Positions 38,001 to 50,000 of a stretch of 64,000 nucleotides of DNA are shown here, piece after piece. How positions within the stretch are numbered: the first letter of the stretch is position 1; each line of letters starts with the position of its first letter. The position numbers and the translations under genes are program-made. Below the pieces are notes generated by a model, which was not told the DNA's origin, ran no database searches, and saw only the letters and a program-made list of their open reading frames with translations. The stretch comes from Euleptes europaea (taxonomy: Eukaryota > Chordata > Lepidosauria > Squamata > Sphaerodactylidae): contig NC_079314.1 in the NCBI RefSeq assembly GCF_029931775.1, positions 76,933,879 through 76,997,878 of the forward strand. The letters run 5' to 3'.

Positions 38001-41000
38001 ACCCAGCTGGCTTCAGGTATAGAGGTGGGGAAACCAATCCAGTTCACCAGTTTAGTTTCCGCCGCTCATGTGGAGGAGTGGGGAATCAAACCCGGTTCTC
38101 CAGATCAGAGTCCACCGCTCCAAGCCACTGCTCTTAACCACTGCACCACACTGGCCATTCAATCTTTTTTTTTTTTTTTGGCATCATGGGCACTTAGATG
38201 TGATAATGTCCATCTTTTAATACAATGAAGAACTATGTTTTTTAAGGAGAAGTTTTTTACACCCTATATCTTTCAGAAGCTGAGCACAGAAAGGTTGCTA
38301 CTAGGGCTGTTGAATTAAAAAAAATTCGGTATAGTTCAGATTCGGCTGAATTCGGCCCGTTTAGATTCGGGATATGCCGAAGTCCGAACTCCCCCGCTTC
38401 GGGTCCGTGCAATTCGGCGGGAATTCAAAGTTCGGGAAAAAAATTCGGCCAAATAAAGCCATTAAAAACATAATCGCGCCTTTCCGCGGCTCTGGGGGGG
38501 CATTTTTGGGGGTAGAGGTCCCAAACTTTCAGCAGAGCTTCAAAGGATGTTTCTTGAAAGACTCCCCCAAGTTTTGTAAAGATTGGGTCAGGGGGGGGCT
38601 GAGATATGGGCCCCGAAAGGGGTCCCCCCACCCTTAATGTGCATCTCTGAGCAGAGCTTGCCGCCCACGCACAAAGCTCCCAGCCCCGACAAACAGCTGA
38701 GAAGTTTGCAAAGCATTGCAACACGACTGCAAAGCAACACAACCTTGTAAGCAACACCTTTGCAACTGTGCAAAGCAACACCTGACACCTGGGAGTTTGC
38801 AAACCATGGAAAGGGACAGAGGCAGCTAGCTATGCATAATGAGCAGGAGGGGTGGAATTTCCCCTTTTGCATGGGACTCCAAATGCATTCTTTAAGTCAC
38901 CATTTGAAAACCAGTTTTGACCAAGCATCCAAACAGACCTAACCGCTCTTATGAATGAGGGAAAACCTGAAGACACACAACTGAACCCCCCCTCAAACCA
39001 GGGAGAGAGAGACTCGACGGGGAACACATACCCCAGGCAGAACCGGCAAAAGCCCCCTTTGGCTTCCCCCACCCACCCACAGAAACATCTCCCTCCCCAC
39101 ACACACTCAGACTCTGCTTCCCCCCCCCCACACACACACAGGAGAAAAATTATAGATTAAAGCCCCCAAAGGGGTCTTACTGTGGCTGTCTTCTGTTCTA
39201 TCAGGAGGGGCTGGGGAGGACTGGGTAATCCAAGACGATTCCATTTAGACACGGGACATTTTGCTCTGGAGATGCATACAGGATCCCATTCATCCCAATA
39301 GGGAAAAGGGGAAAGGGGAAAGCCCATATCTCGGGACCCCCTGACCCAATGTTTACAAAACTTGGGTGGTCTCTTAAGAAGGCTTGTCTGAAGCTCCGCT
39401 CAAAGTTTGGGATCTGCACTCCCAAAAATGTGCCCCCTGCAGCCACGGAAAGAGAAAAGGGGGGGAGCCGATATTTCTGCCCCCACTGAACCCATCTTTA
39501 CAAAACTTGGGTGGTATCTTAAGAAGGATTGTCTGAAGCTATGCTGAAAGTTTGGGGGCTGTATCCCCAAAAAAGCGCCCCCTGCAGCCACGGAAATGGA
39601 AAAGGGGGGAGGGAAAAGGGGTGGAGCCCATATCTCGAGACCCCCTGACCCAATGTTTACAAAACTTGGGGGTATCTTAAGAAGGCTCATCTGAAGCTCC
39701 ACTGAAAGTTTGGGGTCTGTACCCCCAAAAATGCGCCCCCTGCAGCCATGGAAAGAAAAAAGGGGGGAGCCCATATCTCGGGACCCCCTGACCCAATGTT
39801 TACAAAACTTGGGTGGTCTCTTAAGAAGGCTTGTCTGAATCTCTGCTGAAAGTTTGGGGTCTGTACCCCCAAAAATACACCCCCTGCAGCCACAGAAAGG
39901 AGTGAATGTGCACAAGCACCCCCCCACACACACACATGAAGATTTCCCTTTCTCTCTCTCTCCCCGGCCGGGTCGCACATCAGCTGATTCCTCCAGTACC
40001 CAATCCTGACTGATTGGCCAGAAGAAGACCCAGCTTGGCCACCGATTGGCCGGGGGAGGAGAATGCTGCTTACTGACGGTTATGCTGCTTACTGACGCCC
40101 CGAATTGGCCGGATTTATTCGTGAACTCCCGAACTCGCTGAATTCAGCTCCCCGGTTTCCCGCCATTTTTGAGTTCGGTTCATCCCGAACTAAAAACCAC
40201 CGAATAAGGGGAAATTCGGCTGTTTTTCAGTTCGGGCCGAACCGAATCAACAGCCCTAGTTGCTACCTCTTGAATGCAGCAGTGTTGGATCTCTTTATAG
40301 TGTACCCTGAAAACTACTGGAAAAGATTGTAAGAAGGCACAAAGTCCCACACTAACTGTGAACCACTATAGAGCCTCCTTTTTTGGTTTCTTGTTACTTT
40401 TTGGAAGCACGAGTGGGAACCCATGATAGTCATGGGGAGACCCTTCTCCCTCTCAGCTGTAGCTCCCCCCCCCCCATTGCTGGTGCTTCCGCTGCATCTC
40501 CCACCCACTCCCTTCGCCTCCATTCCCGGCGAGCCTGGCACAGCTTTGACTCTCCCCAGTGATCCTGGCGTGATGTCTGGCCTCTGTTCCAGGCCCACTG
40601 TGTCTCCTCACCCCCCCCCCCCAGACCTACACTGCCGGCAAGGCCACTGCAGTTCTGGCTCCCACCACTACCTCCGTTCCCAGCAAGCAAAGTGCTGTTC
40701 CTGGCCTCTGCCACCAGACCCGCTTCATCTCCTGACTGCCCCCCAGACTCTATTGCCAGCAAGCCTGGTGTGGTATCTGGCCTCTGCTGCCTGGACTGCT
40801 GTGACTGCCATCAACCCCACCAAAGGAGGTAGTTTTTTTCAGGGGGATTTAAATCCTCCAATGTGGTTTTTTTTTAATTCAGATTTTTCTGCAAACCTGA
40901 GGAGTCCACAAAGTTTGCAGATCCATTTAGTGTGCTCCCAATCTGCGAATTTTGGTATCCGCAGAGGGGCCACACTTTTGCTATGAGATATATAGATGAG

Positions 41001-44000
41001 ATGGTAGGGCATATGCTCAGGCATCAAGGGCACCACATCTCCTGCCACTCTTTGCATGCACACTGAGAGGAGCAGAGCATGACAAGTTGAGGTTATGTGG
41101 TAGAGAGGATTCACTTTTAGCAGGACAGGCAGGGCTCTTCCTTTTCCTGTAAAGTTACTGGTGTCACGTGACTCTAATATTACGTTATTTCCTGTCATGT
41201 GCTTGCAATTCAGTGGGTCCCATGCTGTTACTTGGGGGCTAAAGGTGAGTAATGGGACTGGAAACCTTGAAGACCACCATGTTAATACAACTAATTTATA
41301 TTTGCTCTGAAACTGTGTTGGGATTTATTACTTCTTTAGATTTATAATTAGAGTTGTATTGCTTTGTTCTTATAGCACAGATTTTTCCTTAATTTAATGT
41401 TGCTGATTTTATCCTGCATTTTTTTTATCCTTTTATTGTTTTATATTATTTTTAATTGTTGTAGGCAATCATGTGGACTTTTGGTAAAGAGTGCAGGACA
41501 GAAATGTCTTAAATAATCATAAACAAATAAAACTATGTCTGTTTCCTGGAGTTTCCTTTTCAAGCTGTCTTGCTATAAGAATGTATGTTTTTATCCATTT
41601 CTCATAAAATCTGTTGGGTTAGTTTAAAAGATCAGGATGTAACATACCTGGATTAATTTTGCCCTTTCAGAGAGGATAATGATGAGACTTACTGCCGAGC
41701 TGTGACGGAATATGCTAGATCATGCTCACATGCAGGTTACCCAGTACGAGATTGGAGAGATGACTTTCCAGAATGTAGTAAGTTGGATGACAATCGTAAT
41801 TTTAATATTGGGCCAACCAAAGAGTAGCAGGTGTATGAATCAGTGTTAAAAGAGATGGTTCAACCATCTTAATATCAAAGAGTATCTTTTGGGAAACAAT
41901 GACCCATTTCCAGATGTCCTGAGTTGTCACTTAGGCCTTTTATGCATGGCTGGTTTCCTCGCCATCGCCCCTCCGATGACTTCGGGTCTTTGTTTTGATT
42001 ATGCATGCCATTTCCGACCATCAGAGGTTGCCTCACTCTCCCTGCTTGTTTCTGCATGTTTTGCCCGCATTTTCAGGGACCTGTTTTATTATAATTTTGA
42101 AAACGTGGGCAAAATGCGCGGAAACGCAGGAGGAAAGTGAGGCCCCGATCTCTGATGGTCGGAAACGGCATACATAATCAAAACAAAGACCAGACGTTGT
42201 CAGAGGGGTGGCCGTAGCAATGCACAAAAGGCCTTACTGGCCAGGACAGCTCACGTAATGGAGATTAGATGTTTACCATGAGTTATTCTTGAATCCTACA
42301 AGTCTAAGTTTCTGCATCTCCATATTCCCTTTGATTAATCCACGAGGGCCCTCCTTTAAGGTTAGTTTAAGAACTTTTAACTTGAAATGTATGCAAAGTT
42401 TAGACTGCTAATAATTTAGGTTACTATTAATAAAAATAATTTCAATTTAAAAGTTGAATACAAATTTTGTTGAGGTGCTTTCTATTTTTTTAATCAACTA
42501 AAATGAAAACAATGTTCTACAGTCTTGTTTAACGGTATGTTTCAGCTGAAAAGTGTGAAGATAGTTTCATCCACCGGGATTGTATTAGCTGCTGTCCACC
42601 AACCTGCACTTTTGACAAGGATTGTCTTGGCAGTAACCTCCATTGTTTAGATGGATGCTACTGTCCAGATGGTAAGTAAGCTTCTTTTTATTAATATTTT
42701 AGTGTTAAAGCTACTCTAAAAACTAGAGACCTTTCAATGGTTGAGACACATTCTGGATTAGTCATGTTTTTTGTGAACTTTCTGTGGACTTCCAGATTGT
42801 ATCTGTATAAGTGCTTATATAATTGCGCTATTAGGAAGTAGGAACTGCAATATAGTGTGTATGTTTCTATATATGTTTTAACCTAATATTTCTGTTTCCC
42901 CACTTTTGCCTAATTGTGTATTACTGTTGTGGTGTTCGTTGTATGGAGAAAAGGCATAACATAAGATATCCTTTGCAGCTCTGAGCCAATAAATCTTGGA
43001 GGACATATGAAATACTACCAAACCCATAGAATAAAACATACTGTCAAAATATTTTATCAGTCCTGGTCACGGGTCCCCCCCCCATTTATTCTGTGCTTTT
43101 TTAAACTAGAAGGATTATTTTGTAATTTGCCCAGATATAATGACCCATTTTAGTTAGAGAGAAGCATAGGCTGCTTCCATATGGAGATTTTTGTCTGCAT
43201 GGACAGCAAGAAGCTCCCGCAAGCAACATTGTGCCCAGTTTTTACATGACTTGTTTGGCTGCCCCTCTCTTTTACTTTGAAGACAATATTATGAGCCTCC
43301 TCCCACCCCGTGTCATCACAGACATAATCCAAATGTAATAGAAGCCGTCTGTAAACCATGGTAATGAGCTTTGGGACGGGGTTCTCTCTTCCCTCAAATA
43401 AAAACCCTGTGTTCTTAATCCAGTGGCCTCAACACTAGTTAAAGGTTACAGCAATACACTCATTAACCATGGATAAAGCTAAACAGGATTCCATCTTAAC
43501 TAGGGCTTGATGAAAAGTCTGCTGAAATCACTTACTATATAGATAGTTAACATCATTCCTTATGAAGATAGTTTCAGAGGGTAGCCATGTTGTTCTGCAG
43601 TAGAACAGTTAGATTGAAGTCCAGGAACATCTTGGAGACCAACAAGATTTTTGGGTATCAAGAGTCAGATCTAAAGAAGGGTGTTTTGACTCTCAAAAGT
43701 TTATACTCTGAAAATCTTGGTGGTCTCTAAGGTGCTGTTGGGCTTGAATCTAGATCTTTCCTTCTGTAATTTATTTTAATGACACTGAGGAGTATCTTTG
43801 CTACATAATGAATGGCTAGTAAAGTTATAATATTCAAGTGTCGTGATTTCATTCGTGCTGTTTTTATAAATAAGGTCTCATACTGGACAATGGAACCTGT
43901 ATTTCTGTGTCAGATTGCCCTTGTGTTTATCATGGGACAGCTTTTCCTGTGGGCTCAAAAATTGAGCAAGAATGTAGCAACTGGTATGTAACCTTCATTT

Positions 44001-47000
44001 TTATTGTCTGTCTGCCTGTAGTTGCCTTTGTTAAGATGTTTTCTTGGTTACATTACATTGTGAAACCGCAACTGTGCAATGTAGAGTCTTTATCTCCTAA
44101 AATGCTATACGATTAACTTTTTTTTTTTTGCTTTTGTAATTTTAGCATTTGTATTGGTGGCATTTGGAATTGTTCTGAGCATGATTGCCCAGGTAATTTT
44201 TATTATTATGAGATATGCATGTCTATAACACTTTCTTTGTTAACATGTTTCATTTTTTCTGCCTCAAGGGTTCTGGGTGGGTAAAAATTATTTTAAAACA
44301 TACCATGTGAAATGTAAATTGAAATCCAATAGCAACAAATATTAAACCTTTAACCACTTAATCTGGATTAGTTCTGGACCAATCCAATTTTTTAAAAGTC
44401 TGACAATGCTTCCAAATAAAGTTCAAGTATCTTAAATGCTGTCGAAGGCTTTCACGGTCAGAGTTCATTGGTTCTTGTAGGTTATCCGGGCTGTGTAACC
44501 ATGGTCTTGGTATTTTCTTTCCTGACGTTTCACCAGCAGCTGTGGTAGGCATCTTCAGAGGAGTAACACTGAAGGACAGCCCGGATAACCTACAAGAACC
44601 AATATCTTAAATGCTTTTACAAGAGGGAAGTTCATGGCTTTGAGTTAGATGGGAGGTGGCCCAGTAAACTTCCTACAGTGAAGGTATACATAATGCAGGA
44701 AGCCAGCCATTATTGCCTGTGGCCATTCATCAAGTCAATCATTATTATACAACCTGTATAATTTTATTATACAATTTTCTTATCACTTAACTAGATGACC
44801 AGCTTTCCACATATTCTTTGTGGTAACACAGCAAAACTGTGACCACTGTCTTCTGTAGCCACTAACAGCATGTGTGTGTTCTACCAAGTCACAGCTGACT
44901 TATGGCAACCACGTAGGATTTTTAAGGCAAGAGATGTTCAGAGGTGGTTTGCCATTGCCTGACTCTGTGATAGCTGAAAGAGTTCTGAGAGAACTGGGAT
45001 TGGCCCAAGGTCACCCAGCAGGTTTCATATGGAAGAGTGGGGAATCAAAGCAGGTTCTCCAGATCAGAGTCTGCCACTCTTAACCACTACACCATGCTGC
45101 CTCTCTAGCCACTGCCTGAGGATTCTTTTTTATGCATAATTGGTGCATGGATGAGGCAAGAGGATTTTCTAGGATGATTTTAGAGATTCTGGCTGCAGTA
45201 CCATTTAGGTGTACAGAAGGGCTGGGGAGGCAGCTTTTTCCTTATGAGCAGATTCCCTGTACACCTTTGCAGGCTGCTTTTGAAGTTATCCTGAGTTTCA
45301 AAAGCAGCTTCTGATGTGTCATGGCGACCTATTGTTGGGATAGGAACAAGGAGTGGGGTAAAGGTCAAAAGAGCACATTCATCAGCTCATGTCACTCCAT
45401 TCAAATGATCTTATATTTACTTTATTGCCTCTTATCTTCATCATCTGGATCTCTGAAAATGCAGTTTGTTCTGTTTATCTGTCTTTGTTTTCAGCTGAAT
45501 GTTCAATCATTGGTGATTCTCATTTCACAACTTTTGATGGACGCCATTACACCTTCCTTGGGATTTGCCAGTATATTCTGGTAAAAGGCACTAGGGAAGA
45601 CAAATTCACAATTACTTTACAAAAAACCCCTTGTGGTCAGGTATGATTGCACTCAAATTAAACCTTCATGCTGATAAGTAAATACCTTACACATAATATG
45701 CAGTTAGAACCAATATAGTAGTTAAGCAGGATTAGTAATAAAAACCACTATTTTCCTTAGTACTGAATATCTAACTGATCATAACAGATTTTATTTCAGT
45801 TATAAGTATTGCCTTTTGTAAAACCAATTGCTCCTTTTACTGAGATAAAGTCGACAGAGCTTTTCATTCACGCATGATTATACAAGCATGTACATATTTG
45901 GTTACACTCTGAGCAGGTGTCTGAGACAGATAAATGCTCTTGGTGACAGGACTGAAGGGGTTTGATATACTGCCAAGTAGATAAGAGGCATTTGAAAGCT
46001 GACTGAGATATTTATTTGATATTTTATAAGCTCTCTCATTTCTTGGAACAATAAATCTGAGAGCTCACAAGAACTTTAAAATATTAATGATGGCTATTTC
46101 AACTGGTGGCTAAGTCCAGAAAATATTGAATTAGCTCCAGCATTAACCCCTTTCTCTTGCTATGTATGAAGTCTTTTTTCCCATTTCTGGAAGAATAATA
46201 ACATAATTCCTCAGCTGAGGCAGTTGCATTCCATGGGCAAAAGAAAATGCTCTTCATTTATACTCTGAAGTGAACTTTAAATATATGATAGTGTGCAGTA
46301 GCTTTTTCCAATAGCTCTACATCTTTTAAGGGCCAAACTTAATATCAGTCCATGTGCAGCCCCCCAACAGGAGAAATAACATGCCCTGGGGCCATTTCAG
46401 ATTAGAAAAATGTCAGGGGAGGAAGGCTGCACCTCCTTCTCCCCACATTTTCTCAGATTGGGCCTTAATAGTGCTTGGGAACAATTCCCAGCAGCTGCCA
46501 TCGAGAACCATGGAATGTCTAGTTTGTCCCTAAGATTTGGATTGTACAGTTAGAGTTCTGTGGCAATCAATGGAATTCTTTCTGCTAGTATGTGATGGTC
46601 AAAGTGGAATGTAATCTAGTTTAGTAAAGATGTGTCTCTTTTCCCTTCTCTTGGGTATTGCCCTTGTGCACATCCAGAATCTTGACCATGCATGCATTCA
46701 GTCAATAACATTAGTTCTTGAAGATGTAAACAAGCAAGTGACTCTGAATCGGGGAGGTGAAGTTCAGTTTGGTTCTTCCAACCAGGGATTTAACTTTAAT
46801 GGTAAGACACTAAAACATTTTTTCCACTGAGGTTCGTGTTGTTTCTAAATGTTTTTTAGAAGATTCTGTTAGAATACTGTAACCAAACTTTCTGGGGAAA
46901 TATGCAAACATTCGTGCCTGCATGGTGTGTGTGTATTCTTGTTTAAGGACAGAGGATTTTGTCATGTTTTAATTAGCTAATTTTTTGTATGTGGATAAAC

Positions 47001-50000
47001 TAATGTTTCTCGCTTCACAAAGCTCTTCTTCAGTTTTGGAATCGTTGTACAATTGTCCAAGTTATATAGCCAAAAGCATTGAGTGATTAGCGTACAGAAG
47101 TCACATCATGTGAAATGAATAGGTAGCTGGCCCACATCTCTAGTATTCTATATCTAAAAGAAAAATGCATGAAATGAAGGAAATTGTATAGGTCTCTCTA
47201 GTTACAGTTAATTGATATATTGTGCTTTGGCATTGGATAGTTAGCATACAGATTTCACTCATCATGTGAACTGTCATAGATGGATAGCCCACATCTCTCG
47301 AGTTCTAAATGTGAATGGAAGAAAAGGCATGAAATGAAACATGTTTAAAGACCATTCTCTTCACAGTTAATTGATGTATTATGCTTCAGGCACACTGTCA
47401 AGATACTTTCCTGGGGATGTAGTTTAAACATACTTAACTCTGGTATATAGTATATATAAATTAGCCACAGTGAAATCAATATTCTGTCTGAAGTGTTTAC
47501 CATTTTGAGGCTAGATTGACCAGTGCCCTCCTTGGCATCAGACCCCCCCCCCCCCATTTTCCCATTTAAGGAAGCTTTAGCAGGTCTGGATAAAATTACC
47601 ATCATTCTTGGGAGATGTTTGTTTGTTTTAAGGATAAATTGGAAAAATTCTTGTTAAAAATGTATGTTACTAAAATTAGTTTATTTACGTCTGTTTTATA
47701 TGTTGAGTATAATGAAATAATATGTGGGTAAAGGTATCTGTTGTGTGAATATCCCATTAGCTTTTTGATGAAAATGGGTGAAAATAAAGCATTCTTACAT
47801 CTTTGGGCGATTATTTTGATTTTGTTTGGGATTTTTTCTCTCCTGTTATGTGTAGGATATGTTGAAGTGCGGAACCTGTCTTCATTGTTTGTGCAACTGA
47901 AAACTAAGTTTGGCTTAAGAATTCAGTTTGCTAAAGATGGAGAGAGAATATATATTCAACTCAGTTCTGGCTGGAAGAGAAGAACTCTGGGTCTGTGTGG
48001 AACTTATAATGGAAATTTGAGAGATGACTTTCTGTAAGATGGATTTATTTATTGTTCTCACTTATTTAGAGTTTTACTCGACCCATAGAGAAAGGGTTGC
48101 CTAATGAATATATATTTACACAGCATAGTGAACATAAAAACCACATTAAAATATAGAATACTGTACTGTACCTCAGTACTGTTCCCAGCCTTGCTGAGTC
48201 TGTGAATACTTTTGGGATTGAGAAAGGGTAATGTGCAACACTGCAAAATGACTGTCATGGGAAGGAGGACCAATTGCAAAATGGTTGCCATGGCAGCAAT
48301 TACAAAATTGGGTGGAGTTTCAAGCCAAATTGAAGGCAGCTATTTCTCAACATGTGCTCCCTGCAGACCCAAAGCAACTCCTGCTCCTGCGAAGTGCAGG
48401 ATAGACAAGACTGGCTGTTTGCTTTGAGAACCAGGAAGACATCAGTGGGTACCACGGGCACCACACGATGCATCACTGCTGTACCCTTATCAATTTAACC
48501 TCAGTTATTAATTCATCCAGCCCAAACAATAAGATTGTATAGCTGTTGTGGGGAAATGCTCAGTCTCTAATTTGGCTAGCTTTCTGCATTCCATAGTTAA
48601 AAAAACAACCACTAAGTAAGCTTTGTGTGTCCTTTTGCCATAAATCCACGGAGGTCGTTATCAAGAAGATGCTCTCAGATGATCCTGTATATCAAAAGGA
48701 ACATGGGAAGAGGTCTTCCATTATTTAAATGAATCTCAAGCCCTTTAAAGGGATCAAATGTGTTAAACTTGTGCCTTCAAACAAAGTTATATATCCTGTT
48801 GTGCTAAGAATGTTAGTCTGTAAGTCTCCCTCCAGATTTGGACTCCTTTGCTAATACAAAAATTATCTAAGGTTACATCTATTTGGCTGACCTTAAAATT
48901 GTTAAAGTGTTAGGCTCCTTTTGAAATTGCTCCCATTTCAAGTCAACGCTTTCAATGTTTATCTTCATAAGGCAGAAAAACAGTAGAGCTATTTACAGTC
49001 TTAAAATGGATAGCCTATGCACATACCTGTGATTGCTATGGGAAAAGTCTGTGTGAATACCAGCCAGCAAGAAACCAGTCATACATTTCATGTGCAAGAT
49101 TCAGTGCTTGACATGCTTTGGCAAATGCTGCTTTTGAGTAATTTGCATTGCCATGTCAAAACCTAACTCTTGTGCATGGCAACAGATACACATAACTTTA
49201 CTACCACAGGCTGGGAGCCAACATTTTACATGCTTTTCTAGCATGTATCTAGTATATATGTATACTATGCATCTAGTAAATATGCTCAGTTTTACATCAC
49301 CCATAAAGTAAGGGTGGGAAGGAGGGTTGCTTATAGACCCTGAAATGAAAATGCACATATGTTATAATAAACTAAAGTCCATTAACAGGTGATCACCAGC
49401 AACAAAAGCCTAATTAATAAATTAATTGCCATTCTCAGTGCAGGCATCCTTAAAATTGTTTTTCTGGAGATTAAATCTCCTGTGGTTTTGGGCTCCAGGC
49501 AATTACCCCCTGGATGAAACTTAGCATGGATTCCGTCAGTGCTTTGCCTTTCACTGCCTGCACATCAACATATGTGCTGAGAGGATCTGTGCAACATGCT
49601 GTGTCCCCCCACCCGTTGGTTGGCCTTAGAGTTCAATGATGCTGTTCTGTCCCAGGAAAGTATTCATACTCTCAAGCCAAATAGCCGTAACAGGTTGGTT
49701 TAAGAAAACCTCTTTTCATCTAATGGGTGTCTCAGGGTGCTTACCGTTAAACTCTACACTCTCTGCTCCTAATGCACATTGATCCTCCCAGCTGTAACAC
49801 CTAGTTAGAGCCTTATCAGCCACATTGATCACCAAGCAAATAACATCTTTCCATAAGAGCAGTGAAAAAGGAAGTCCAGTCAGTCATGAGCAGAGCTGCC
49901 AGGTCCCTCTTCGCCACCGGCGGGAGGTTTTTTTGGGCAGAGCCTGAGGAGGGCGGGGCTTGGGGAGGGGAGGGACTTCAATGCCATAGAGTCCAATTGC

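Noticed and set aside
39400-39980. 192-codon minus-strand frame with repeated GGTDPKL-like blocks
   Set aside because: The peptide repeats follow the 143-159-bp minisatellite units, which differ in frame between copies; no known domain.
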